64,000 nucleotides of DNA from Chlamydoabsidia padenii (taxonomy: Eukaryota > Mucoromycota > Mucoromycetes > Mucorales > Cunninghamellaceae): contig JAIWND010000011.1 of the NCBI GenBank assembly GCA_025330725.1, positions 496,001 to 560,000 of the forward strand, in the 5' to 3' direction. Position 1 is the stretch's first letter. Each line of letters begins with the position of its first letter. Below, one piece after another: positions 45,449-56,626 of this stretch. The position numbers were made by a program, and so were the translations under genes. The notes below the pieces were generated by a model. It saw nothing but the letters and a program-made list of their open reading frames with translations, ran no database searches and had not been told where the DNA came from.

Positions 45449-45841
45449 CTAGAGTTCTTGAGAAGCAGCACCCTTCTTCTTGGTAGGCAAGAGGTTGGCG
45501 TGGATGTTAGGAAGGACACCACCTTGAGCAATAGTGACATGACCCAAAAGCTTGTTAAGTTCTTCATCGTTACGGATGGCCAATTGCAAATGACGAGGAA
45601 TGATACGAGACTTTTTGTTGTCACGAGCAGCGTTACCAGCCAATTCGAGGATTTCAGCAGTCAAGTATTCGAGGACAGCAGCCAAGTAGACGGGAGCACC
45701 ACCACCGATACGACCAGCAAAGTTACCATTACGCAAATGACGATGGATACGACCGACAGGGAATTGTAAACCGGCCTTGGAAGAACGGGTTTGAGACTTG
45801 GAGCCAGATGCAGATTTACCACCAGATTTACCACCAGACAT
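45449..45841 (-). CDS. H2A: histone H2A with H2A.X-type SQEL tail
   Basis: 130 aa, no intron. The core is canonical: [57 protein letters not shown]. It ends GAASQEL, an SQ-E/D-hydrophobic motif, the damage-checkpoint phosphorylation site used by major H2A in fungi (H2A.X-type). Divergent from H2B. Confidence 0.97.
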   Translation of the reverse strand: MSGGKSGGKSASGSKSQTRSSKAGLQFPVGRIHRHLRNGNFAGRIGGGAPVYLAAVLEYLTAEILELAGNAARDNKKSRIIPRHLQLAIRNDEELNKLLGHVTIAQGGVLPNIHANLLPTKKKGAASQEL

Positions 45842-46227
45842 GTTGATTATATGTTATAATGAATTAAAGAAGAGAGAGTTGGAAAAGAAAAAAAAGGAAG
45901 AAAAAGACCCGAATGAGTAGAGCCCCGCCTTATATTTATAAGTGTCGGAGTGCCCTCTCTTTCACTTTTTTTTTCCTCCCCTTTTTTGACGGTTAGACTC
46001 CGCTACGCGTCATGGCAACCAGACTTGTTTTCAGTATTAAAATGACAAATGATACAATTGTATAGCAAACATTTTTTTTTCTTTGGAAGATGTTTTCATC
46101 AACGTGTGGGACCGTGTCAAAACGTGGTAGTTTCGTGATATCTATTATTTAATACAAAGATATGGATGATGGATACATTCATCTTGGAGGGGTGTGATGT
46201 CGGGGTTTGGAAAAAGTTTTTGGCTCT

Positions 46228-46267
<40 letters not shown>

Positions 46268-46379
46268 CGCTCATTCCCCATCAATATGAAATCTCCGTCG
46301 AATATAAAAAGGAGACCAGACAAAAAAAATCTTTCTTTTTTCCTTTTTTCACACACACACTTTTTATTATACATATACA
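45842..46379. promoter_or_regulatory. divergent promoter of H2A and H2B
   Basis: 538 bp. H2A side: a minus-strand TATA box (TATAAATATA, 45931-45940) next to a GCCCCGCC tract. H2B side: CGGGGTTTGGA (46201-46211, two mismatches to the motif), a T tract of about 37 at 46231-46267 and a TATA box at 46303-46310. Confidence 0.65.
46303..46310 (+). promoter_or_regulatory. TATA box of histone H2B
   Basis: TATAAAAA, 70 bp upstream of the start codon. Confidence 0.6.
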
Positions 46380-46739
46380 ATGGCCCCCGCTGGTAAAGCT
46401 CCTGCAAAGACTGTCGAAAAGAAGACCAAGGCTGATGGCAAGAAGAGAAAGGCGTCTCGCAAGGAATCTTATGCCTCTTACATTTACAAGGTTTTGAAGC
46501 AAGTCCATCCTGATACTGGTATCTCCAACAAGGCCATGTCCATCTTGAACTCCTTTGTTAACGATATCTTTGAACGTATTGCCACCGAAGCTTCCAAGTT
46601 GGCTGCCTACAACAAGCGCTCCACCATCTCTTCTCGTGAAATCCAAACCTCTGTCCGTCTCATCCTTCCTGGTGAATTGGCCAAGCATGCTGTGTCTGAA
46701 GGTACCAAGGCTGTCACCAAGTACACCTCTTCCAAATAA
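46380..46739 (+). CDS. H2B: histone H2B
   Basis: 119 aa, no intron. Basic Lys/Ala/Pro tail, then the canonical histone fold: [40 protein letters not shown], and the end [20 protein letters not shown]. The last Lys is the usual ubiquitination region. Completes a compact four-histone cluster. Confidence 0.98.
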   Translation: MAPAGKAPAKTVEKKTKADGKKRKASRKESYASYIYKVLKQVHPDTGISNKAMSILNSFVNDIFERIATEASKLAAYNKRSTISSREIQTSVRLILPGELAKHAVSEGTKAVTKYTSSK

Positions 46740-47075
46740 ATGGTAGAATTCCAATTACCCCCTCTTCTACAATTTATTGCATTATCTACCTCTAGTTAGT
46801 TAGTTAATCATTTTATCCATTCCCCCCATCTATCATCCTTTTTATTGATGTAGCTTTTGCCACATTTGTACAGAAAAAAAACACAGATTTAGTCTTTTAT
46901 CTATCATTCATTTGATCTTTGTGAATATCCCCTGACTTTATTTTTTTTATTATTATCCAAACAAATAAAAACCACTTTTATAATACAAGCATATGTCATT
47001 GTCCATATAACTATCCAAACCAAATAAAACCCATGTTTATTATAATACAACCATATCTATTGTCTATGCTATTGA
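46740..47075. other. convergent 3' flanks of H2B and VPS25
   Basis: AT-rich with AATAAA sequences; contains a small direct repeat (CAAATAAAA/CCA ... TTTATTATAATACAA) near 46960-47050. No gene. Confidence 0.5.
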
Positions 47076-47922
47076 TTAGGACTTGATACCAGTAAACTTG
47101 ACTCCCATATCTTCATCTTCAGATCCTTTAAAGAGTTGTGCTACACCACGCTTAACAAGGACTTGTAGAGCTACCAGCAGTACATCATGATCCATTTCGT
47201 AAAATTCTATGGTAAAGAAGTCATCAGTTAGTACCTTCCTACCTAGTTCCCATCACATCTTTACCTTGTCCTTCGGCTAATTCCCCATGTGCAACTTCGT
47301 ACATGGTCACGATCGTATTGTTCAGGCCACATTGGTTAACCTAGATTCAACATAATTAATGTAAGTAAAGGGTACACCAGTTTTCTATCCTTACCCATTG
47401 TATAATAAGATCAGCCCAATCATCCGGTTTGCGCCAAAAGAGTAATGCATGTGTCTTGTCTTTGTCCCATTTCGCCGTTCCTATATAAAAATATCATTAC
47501 TATCAAGTTGGATAAATCTTAAGAGCCTCTTTACCTTGTTGTACCATGAATTCTATCACTTCTTGTAAAGTCTGCAAGGATAACCGACCTACATTAAATG
47601 AATAAGAGGAATGGTGATGGTATTGTTATTCTTGTTGCTTACGTTTAATGCGAGTGTTTTCAAAAAGAGGAGATCCACCAGGGACCGTCACTTGATGAAG
47701 ATTCAACGTAAAGAGTCGATAATGGCGTGCGTATCGAAGAATAACATCAGACCATTGAAGGGCTTGATTTTGCCAAGTGGTATCAGTCGGTTGTCGTCTA
47801 AAAAAAAAAAAAAAGAGAGTTAGCAAAAGGGCAATACATCCAACTTCGTGTACTTACGTATAGAATGGTGGAAAGTCGTGGATGGCTGGAAACTGGTAAT
47901 CTTTATTCGTGAGGGAAGACAT
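47076..47922 (-). CDS. VPS25: ESCRT-II subunit VPS25
   Basis: 188-aa protein in six exons (47922-47858, 47797-47643, 47588-47535, 47480-47395, 47340-47265, 47206-47076). The N-terminal DYQFPAIHDFPPFYTRQPTD matches the Vps25 PPFF/PPFY segment that binds the Vps22-Vps36 core. Two winged-helix domains follow, with the conserved LLFWRKPDDWADLIIQWV. The end GVKFTGIKS corresponds to the usual GVKF terminus. Vps25 sorts ubiquitinated cargo at endosomes and recruits ESCRT-III. No clear CGGGATTTGAA motif in its short upstream spacer (about 130 bp to the next gene). Confidence 0.9.
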
Positions 47923-48055
47923 GATGGATATACAATAAAAAAAGGTGGAATGCAAAAAAGGGAAAGGAAGAAGAAGGGAAAAAAAGAAGAGGAAAGCTGG
48001 GAATTTTTTTAGTTCCCACCTATCGGCGTTTCAATTTATTTGGATCATTATGCTA

Positions 48056-48599
48056 TTACACAACTACAGGTACACCGGCTAACTCTTTGTCTAAACCAAT
48101 AGCCTAAACAAGACAGAAAGATATAAGTATCAATAAAACAAAAAGAGATCTACTTACATTTCTATAGGGCGTGATTGTCCATTTCTCCCATACCCTGTGA
48201 ATAAAAAAGAGAGGATGAGTGACAATGTGTCGACCCCCAAATGAGAAAAACTTACTTTCCAAGGACATAAGGATCATTAGCAATCTTCTGCTCTAATTCT
48301 TCTTCACTATGTGCTTGACAAATCATCATACTTCCAATCATTCGTCGGTTTTCATGAGAATCAAAGATAGCTCCTCCACATAAGATATACCCTGTTTCAT
48401 GCGCTTCTACAGCCATAGCGAGATGTTTAGGCCTTGCCAACATTCTGCGCTCCAAAGCTTGATCATCCTTATAATCATAAATGGTTACAATGAATTGTTT
48501 TCTAACTGTGGCTTTACAAAAAAAAAAAAAAGAATGATTGGCATTAGTGCCGAATGTTGATCCAATAGATCGGGTTGATTTACCTTGTTCGTTTGCCAT
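48056..48599 (-). CDS. YCII-related domain protein
   Basis: 118-aa protein in four exons (48599-48584, 48511-48256, 48194-48158, 48103-48056). The first exon codes only MANEQ. The core QFIVTIYDYKDDQALERRML, HLAMAVEAHETGYILCGGA, MIGSMMICQAHSEEELEQKI and NDPYVLGKVWEKWTITPYRN is a typical YCII/ferredoxin-like fold, with the conserved His of the HL-A--A---G block. YCII proteins are small, probably metabolic or detoxifying enzymes of uncertain reaction. Motif copies lie 163-217 bp upstream. Confidence 0.8.
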
Positions 48600-49093
48600 G
48601 TTGAGAGATGAATGTTATGAAAGAGAGGTTTCTTTTTTTTTTTTTTTTTTTTTGTCGTTTATATGTTTCCTGATATTACCACTCTCTTTTTTTTTTCTTG
48701 TCATCATTCATATTTCTCATGCAGCCTTAACGCCGAGGACCAAAGTTACTATCGTCAGGTCTCAAACCCCGCATGTCGCCTTAACGCCGAGAAGCGAATA
48801 CAATGTAGTCATTTTTTCAAATCCCGACAGATCCGTCAACCGATCAGGTTCACATCATCAAACGTCTGTTAAAAGACGAAAAATGGGTCAGCAACGGGGT
48901 TTAAAAGGTTGCATGAATCCCCAAGGTGATCCGACATGGGGCGTTTTTATTATCATAAAGATGCAATACAAACATCTGCTGTATAAAGGTAAATCAACAA
49001 AGTACAAGTTTTTGAGAGACAGTTTAAAAGTAATGGACGATACCCACCACGTTTTATTTTTATTATGTAAAAAGAGATGTGATATCTAGTGTA
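48600..49093. other. upstream region of the YCII gene
   Basis: Contains two nearby motif sites (48762-48771 variant TCAAACCCCG; 48816-48826 exact) and a short direct repeat GCCTTAACGCCGAG at about 48724 and 48779. Each copy of that repeat is followed within about 35 bp by one of the motif sites. No gene recognised. Confidence 0.5.
48816..48826 (-). promoter_or_regulatory. CGGGATTTGAA motif upstream of the YCII gene
   Basis: Exact copy in gene orientation, 217 bp upstream; a second, variant copy sits 163 bp upstream. Confidence 0.5.
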
Positions 49094-50805
49094 CTATAGA
49101 TTACCATTATCAGTATTTGGAGAGGCAGGATTTGTTGTAACAGGACTGATGGTTTCCGATGGGTAAATGTCATCCAGATATTGAAAAGACGAATCATCAC
49201 CCGGACCTAACACACAAAAACCAGGTTCAGTAAAGAGAGAGAGAGAGAAGCATTTTTGTTTTTGTTTTCCACTTACCATAAGCTTGTAAGAATTTATCCA
49301 TGTCAACATACCCTAGAAGATCATCGTCTGATTTTGTCGGATCAAAGCCTAATTGTTGTGCAAGTGCTTGAATGTTGGAACCCAAGATATCAATATCAGA
49401 GGTGATATCGTCCGCGGATCGTGCCAGTGTCTGAATCTTGTTCGAGATCTGAGGCAAGGAAGGTTTCGTTGGTGCTTCGATACTGTTATTATTACTTGTC
49501 AGAGGTTGAATCAATGAGGGATCATGTTGTGTGGTCGATGGGATGGTGACAATGGCGTTGTTGTTGTTGTTGTTGTTAGGTGTACTGTTGGGATCAAAGA
49601 CGAGGTTTCCAGCAGCCAAGTCGTTTGTCGAGTTTCCCTGTTGATACGTGTTGAGTACGTCTGTTGTTAGTTGAGATAAAAGAGCCGGATGAGATTGAGC
49701 AAGACCGATCAAGCCTTGAAGACCTTGTATTTGCTGAGTGTTCATAACCTGTGATAAATCTTGAGGTATGGGGTATATCCAAGATGGTGAAGCTAATTAA
49801 ATACAAGTTAGTCATTTCATTGTCACACATTATTCTGTACTTACATGTTGATTGTTTTGATTTGTCGTTCAAGGCAATAGCATCAGCAAGTTCAGATGTT
49901 GGATTGGTTGAGGTTGTATGTTCAGCAACCCCTTGTAGATCATAATCATCCAACTTGAATTCCGGAGTTGTTTTTGTTTTTTGCACCTTTACCGGCCGTT
50001 CACTACTACCTTGATCATTCTTATCAGGTGCCGCCTCCAACAAGTATCGTCGTTTCCTTGAGATGGCATTTGACTTTTCATTAGAAAAGACAGAAGCCAA
50101 AAACCGTAAGATTTTATCAATAGTTTCCTGGTGTCGTTGGTGCCTTTCCCGAGCCGAGATGGTTTCTTGCCACAAGATCGAGTTGTCGTCCTGGATGCTT
50201 TTGAGTTGTGAGCTGATATTCATCTGGTGTTGCTTGATGACTTGTATTTCTTCTAGAATACGTTGTAGATCGATATTGGTATTGGTCGTCGTCGTCGTCC
50301 CTGACTCGTCATTTTCCCGGCCTTTTTTCCTAGTGACAAGTAGTAGCAAATCAGGTTGGTTTCGTTGAAAGTGAGGATTGCTGAATTCCCACTGTTCAGA
50401 GTCGCTGTCGGAATGGAGGACACCATGTTGGAGATGAGGTACCTTGTGGAAGCCGTACATATTGAGTTGTCGGACAAAGGAAGAAAAGTTGCTGTGCTTG
50501 AAGAATCGGGGAAGGACTGACCTGGCAAAGTCTTCGTGCCGTAATACAAAGAAGGATTTACCATCAGTAGACCATCGAATAAGTTCATCAGAGCTTGGAT
50601 CATTGACCATGCTATCCAAAATCAAAGTGTGACTATTAGTATCATACACAGCTAGTTCACCTATTTTACTTTCCCTTTTCTTTACTTACTTGTACACCTT
50701 GTTTAAAAAAGGAGCCACGTTCTTTTGCATGGTGACAGGCCGCTGATCTTTAGTAGAGTTAATAAGAGCTTGGTGAGAAGATGTTGTGTTTTTAATTGTA
50801 TTCAT
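49094..50805 (-). CDS. HSF1: heat-shock-factor-type transcription factor
   Basis: 503-aa protein in four exons (50805-50690, 50611-49845, 49792-49277, 49206-49094). Residues ~30-135 form an HSF DNA-binding domain: FLNKVYNMVNDPSSDELIRW, then VLPRFFKHSNFSSFVRQLNM-YGFHKV and NPHFQRNQPDLLLLVTRK. The first intron splits the first helix and the chosen acceptor restores the family sequence. A heptad-rich region (ILEEIQVIKQHQMNISSQLK...) is the trimerisation coiled coil. A basic RKRR follows, and the C-terminal third is Asn/Ser/Asp-rich, likely activating. Hsf1 and Hsf-like Sfl1/Skn7 types share this domain; the trimerisation region and lack of a receiver domain argue against Skn7. It should bind nGAAn repeats. 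Confidence 0.85.
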
Positions 50806-51409
50806 GAGAGGTCCACCGTCTTGTAAGGAAGAGTTCAATAGTACGTTGATATTGGGATAAATTTCTCTAGTTCATACACAGAGGAAGATGTGTTGTTTAT
50901 AATAAGAGCTTTGTAAAAATGGGATTTTATGGGAAAGAGAAGCAAAAAAAAAAAAAGTCGTTTTGAAGGAAAAAAAAAAATAATCGAAAAACTCCGACAG
51001 TCAGTGAGTGAGTGTAAGGGAGATCTGATATCATAGGAACCAAGATCATCATCAAACAGTAGTATAAAGAGTTTAATTTCTCCTTTTGCAATATCATTTG
51101 TTTACCTAATAGTGATTCCTTTGATGCATCATCATCAGTTCAACTCAATGGGCGGCCGTGATGGCCTCAAACAAAAAAAAAAAAAAATTGAAACAATGTG
51201 GAATGATTTAAACGCCGACATTGGTGGTATTTTTGGTGGGTCCATCAATTATTCCTTGTCATTGTTCTTCACTTTCTTCTTCTTCCTTTTTTTTTTTTTT
51301 TGTTTTGTTTTGTTTTGTTTTTTTTACCAACGTCACTCCTTTTCTTTTTTACCACTTACTCAACTTCTATCCTTCTAGATAGATTGTATATTGATTTAAA
51401 CTCCCCTCC
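50806..51409. other. divergent upstream region of the HSF-type and RalGAP genes
   Basis: 604 bp with A and T tracts. No exact CGGGATTTGAA copy is present; only weak resemblances (TGGGATTTTA at about 50920). An open frame at 51112-51378 ends in poly-Phe from a T tract and is not considered coding. Confidence 0.5.
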
Positions 51410-53933
51410 ATGTTTTTGGATTGGATTGCACAGCTACGGTTGTTGCAGCATGACTCACGTAAGTCATCTATCGACTCTCACCTCATAAATGAACACTAAT
51501 CAACTCTTTCTTCTCCTCTTTACATCATCTAGAAAGTAATATTCTAGACTCACTACCTCTACCAATAAGACGCAATTTGGTCTCTGAAATTACGTCCTTC
51601 CTTCATCCTTTGAATGGCAAACATTTGGTGGATCCTGCCATCTTCTCTTCTCCAGCTCATGTCAAGTGGTATATGGAGGTTATTGGTCAAGGCTTTGCTC
51701 TACCTTTGGAAGATATGGCTATCACGAACGACGATATTACTATTTATTCTCAATGGTTACTGGATCCGAATACACGACCTGCTGCTGTTGTTTGTCAAGA
51801 TCTTGAACAAGAATTCTATCAAATCATTTTCCACCAATACTCTCTCTTATTTCAACCACGCATCTTCCGATCCTCCAATGTCTCAAGTATTCCACGTTAT
51901 CAACCCACCTCGAACCAAGTAGCAACTAATGGGGACGACGATCATCATATGACTCCTGCAATGAACCAACACTGTACAACACAACAACAAGACGATGCTC
52001 ATTCAACAACAACAACAACAACAACAACCTTGTCTGATCTCCATTTGACAACTGTACCAGTACATGCCCACTATAATATGATGCCTTTTACTTTACCACC
52101 TCATCAACAACGGCCTTCTCAGCCCATCACATCTTCTAGTTTTAATAATAACAGCAGCAGCAACACTCCGCCTTCTCAACCACACACACCACAACAACAA
52201 AACTCGGCGACAAACACTGTCAAGGATACGTTGGCTCCACTTGTACAACGACATATCGACCTTTGCAAGAAAACATTATTGGTGATTTGTAGTGCAGGAC
52301 GGAATCTTGATCTCTCACCGGATACTTGGATCGATTTGTTGAAGGTTATACTTGGTATTACCGACTCGCTATTGAAGGAACCATCTGGCGAAACACCTAT
52401 TCCTGGGGTGAAAAACATATCTGATGAATTATGTGAACCATTACTTCGGGTAAGTACATAGAATGGCGTACATACAGAATAAAGGACTAAATTTTTCATG
52501 ATATATATGTAGGTGCTCTTTGAACTATGGCTTCGATCTAGGGTGAAGGAAATCGAGATGTGGAACATGCTCAAGGTAAGAAACAGGGTGACTACGGCGA
52601 ATTATTCATTGATCTGGTCTCTCTCTCTCTCTCTTTTTCTTTTCTTTTCACTTGTTAGCATTGTTTTACTCGGTGGAGTCATCGGCCTCAGGTGATACAA
52701 TACTGGACACTTACTTCACTATCGTTGACAAATCGGATCATACACATGCTATATGGACAAAAGGAAGGAACGGATACGGTGCATTTATTTGCGGACAACA
52801 ATGGGATCAAGCTGGACCTTCCCCGAGACGATGTGAAATATTGCTGGCACCGGATTCTTTACTTGCTCCCGATACCAGTACAACTCTCACCACCCAATTT
52901 TATTATTGCCATGACAGGCATCGGTCAAATCGTCGATAGGCTCAACTCGGTGGGTCTTTCTCCGATCAACAAGGCATCTGACACTTCACCTCCTTCTGCC
53001 GTAGACGCCACATGGTCCGAAACTGAACCACCGGATGGGAACACAATTTTAAACATGTTTGGATCCATACTATTTGACGCCTGTGCTCTGGCAACTGACA
53101 TTGAAAACATTGAACGACAATCTGGGTGTGCGGAAGCCATTGGTACTCTATGTAAGGTGTTTTGCCGGCCTCAACGTCGTAATGGATTCTTACGAACGTA
53201 TCTGGAACGATTTTACGCCGCTCTCAGCCTATGTCTCAAATCGGATACTTGCCTGCCCACCGTCTTGTTCCACAGTACCGAACTCTTTGCCACGGATCTA
53301 CAAGGTTTGCGTATGCTGGTGCCTGATTTTATTGCTGCTGCCAAGATGGTGGTGCCCAAATTGAAAATCGATGTCAATGCCCAGATGTTACCTGTTGATA
53401 CTCTTCGGTTAGCTGCTCTCAAGATCATTGGTACTGTCATGTGTTTGCCTAATCATTATGAAAATGTCACGTTGAAGGCAGGATGGGAATGGGACATGCA
53501 GTGTTCTTCGGATGCCTCATCGACTCTGCCTGAACAAGACCAAATGTTATCTAGATTGGTAAGATCACTCCATCCTTTTTTTTTATATTTTTTAACATTA
53601 AAAACAAAACAATCATGGTTACTCATTTATACAACCTTAATATATAGATCCGTGTGCTTTATGAAGAAAACACTGATACGCAGGTGGAACGGCCTTATAC
53701 AAATGTAAATCTCTCCCTATAATCTAAATAATTATTTTGTTAACTCTGTTTCTTCTTCTAATAGCTGAAATTCTATATCTTGGAACTTTTGTTGATGGCA
53801 TTCCGAACAGAAACGTCCTCTTATAATCTCAGATATGTCCTCCATTTGATTAATGTCTATGTCGTTGAAGATGTTCCCTTTTGCCCTGGTTTGGTTGGTA
53901 CAGTAGTTAAACTCATTCAAGACAAGGTAAGTC

Positions 53934-53969
<36 letters not shown>

Positions 53970-56626
53970 AAAAATCTTTTATCTAATTCTTCCTTTTTTA
54001 CTCTATAGATTCTAACCATGCAACTTCCGTCTGATGTGACCTTGGTGGCCTTTGATGTATTAATGGACTTTGTGGAACTCTACGACTATGTGAAAAGGGA
54101 TAGCAAAGTATGTATAACACGTTTATGCCACTCATTACATACTAAACATACTGCCCCATGTCTTTTATAGAATATCGCCCGGGAACTAGTATTGGCGCTC
54201 AGTCGTTATGTTGATGCATTGATCAACGCTCGGAAATTGGTAAGAGGCAAATGGATATAGGAGGGTACTAATATACAATCCATGATTATACTCTATAGGC
54301 TCACTCCTACCCTCTGATTGTCCAGGCTTACAACTGTATGATCAAATGGATACTTGTTAGTCAATGGATCATGGATGATCGTGATTGTTACCAAGCTGTT
54401 ATTGCCACTCTCAGCAAAGGGATCACACTACTCGAACGAACAGCAGACACCACCCTTCCTTCAACCGAAAAGAAAAAGCGACGGGACACAACTTTCACAC
54501 CAACAAAGCAGCTTTTTCAACTACAACCAAGGTCCAATCGAGCTGCCTCATCTGCCAACAACCACACCAACAACAACGAAGCAAGAACGACAAGTACGAA
54601 TCGACACGGCTATCGAAAAGAAGAAATGGCGGTACGAATGGCAGCCGAATATTGTATGTCTCAGTTTGTCAATCAACTCGGACGATCGCCTTTCAGGGAC
54701 AAATCAACACTCTCCCATGCACACCACTGGCTGGCGTCCATGGATGATCTCGGGCAACAACGGGGCAAGACGTCTGCAACAACAGGCGAATCGTCCGAAA
54801 CTGATGGCTGTGATAACGTTCGGTACTTTTTATTGGAAAACAAGATGATATTGGCCATTGTTGACACGACGGGACTCAAGGATGGCTCTAGACGTGCATC
54901 ATCAACAGACACAGCGACATCTGAACGACCTCGAAACATACCTTCTCTTGTGGCGATCATCAGGGATACTACTGGCAACTACATTTGGTCAATGGAGGCA
55001 TGTTACCAAGATACTCGTTTTCCTATCAAACAACAATCGAGTTCGTCAACATCATCTGCTCAACCGGAATCAACTGAATCAGCAGCAGCAGCACCACCTC
55101 ACTTGACACCACTCACCATAAGCAATCATTTGACAACGTCTCCATCGGTCATCATTACTCCCGACGAACATGCAGACTATTTCCATCACCACCAGATGGA
55201 TCAACAGCAGCACGAAAATTCACCTAATCCTCCATCTAGTATCACGCCCACTGCAGTAGCTGTCAATAATGATGATATACCTCACTTGGATAGTATATTC
55301 GAAAAGAACACGGATAACTGGAAACAATGGCGATCGGTTAAAAAACTTGCGGAACATCAACAGGAAGCAGAACAACTCTCACTTAAAAAGAACCCTGACA
55401 AACCATTACACTATTACAAATGCCTGCCAACTGCTTCTAATGTGGATCTTGAATAGTAAGTATAAAAAAAAAAAAAGGGGAGCGTAAAAAGGAAAACTAA
55501 TCCATCATCTTTAGCTCCAAGGCATTCCGCTTAATATTATCTCAGCTAGGGTATATGTTGCCACAAAACCGTTACAGGATTACACCCCTGCGTCTATCTG
55601 AATCATTGATCACCGAAATTGAAGCTTTGGATGCTTTGAATCCGTAAGTCTAAAAAAGAACAACCACAAGAAAAACCCTTTTACTAACTTCATGATTCAA
55701 AGACGAGAATGCATTTCAGTCTCTGTCTACTATGCTCAATCAGGTGATTCCACTTGGTCCGATATCACCACAGCACCTACCACACTGGATGAATCATTTA
55801 TGCAGTTCCTCAACTGCATTGGATGGCCGGTAAAATAAAGAGAAGGGGCTAAATGAAGCGGTGTTTTAATTTTTTGCATGAATAGGTTGATCTCAAGCAC
55901 CACACTGGATTCAAGGGAAAACTAGATAGCTCCATCTGTCAGACGATGCCTTACTATGCAGACCGAACCGTGGAATTTGTCGCCAACGTACCTTATTTGA
56001 TCACTGCCGATACGATGCTTGACCATATCACTTCTGAAGATCATATCTGTGTCATTTGGATCAAACATCTCGTCAACTACACCTCTCTTGCCCAACGGAT
56101 CAAATCAGCCAATAAAAAATCCAAATTCATGGTGTACCTCTTTATCCACCCCCTTCCTAATACAGCGAATGGATTATATTGGATACGCATCTTGGTATCG
56201 CCATTTGGAAACACACCAGCAGCGATGGTGGCTAGTCAACGATTGAACGAAAATGCATTGGTAAGGAAACAAAACAAAAAAAAAAATTGGACAGGGGTGA
56301 TTGACTCGCCTTTTATATGAAATAGATCTTTGGACCTTTGGTGGATAAAATGGTTGTTAGTCGTCATGCTTTAGGTGCTATGGTTCGTAACACGGTGATC
56401 TCTGCACATCAAGCCTGTCGAGTGGTCACGGATACTTATACCCGACCGTATGTGGTACGTAAAAAGTACATTGAAGAACTCTCCCTACGACACCGCACCA
56501 AGATGTCTCTGTCAGAGTAAGTCATCTCCATTTTTTTTTAATGTTTAAAAAAAAAGTCAACTTGTACTAACCCGTGTATCTTTGTATAGCTTTTACACAG
56601 AAATATTCTCTGGAAAATATGACTGA
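51410..56626 (+). CDS. RALGAPB: Ral GTPase-activating protein subunit beta homologue
   Basis: 1,443-aa protein in 14 exons, all in frame. Exons 1-7: 51410-51458, 51533-52449, 52513-52575, 52659-53558, 53648-53704, 53765-53926, 54009-54107. Exons 8-14: 54171-54239, 54299-55455, 55515-55643, 55703-55829, 55886-56260, 56326-56516, 56590-56626. The N-terminus (SPAHVKWYMEVIGQGFALPL, LCEPLLRVLFELWL, HRPQVIQYWTLTSLSLTNRI) parallels human RALGAPB block by block, and the total length is similar (~1,490 aa in human). A Ser/Thr/Gln-rich low-complexity insert sits at ~130-210 and another in exon 9. The C-terminus is a RapGAP-like domain (HTGFKGKLDSSICQTMPYYA, TSEDHICVIWIKH, GPLVDKMVVSRHALGAMVRN). In animals the beta subunit supports the catalytic alpha subunit to restrain Ral and thereby mTORC1 and exocyst signalling. 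Confidence 0.88.

Noticed and set aside
45428..45769. Long antisense frames over histone H2A and the other histones
   Set aside because: Shadows of biased codon use in highly expressed histone genes.
51112..51378. Possible upstream start exon for RalGAP-beta (MHHHQFNSMGG...)
   Set aside because: The frame runs into poly-Phe. The MFLDWIAQLRLL start at 51410 aligns with the RALGAPB N-terminus and has an in-frame stop just upstream.
54354..54848. Overlapping plus-strand frames in exon 9 of the RalGAP-beta gene
   Set aside because: They arise from low-complexity Gln/Asn/Thr codons; the in-frame exon fits the RalGAP reading frame and splice sites.
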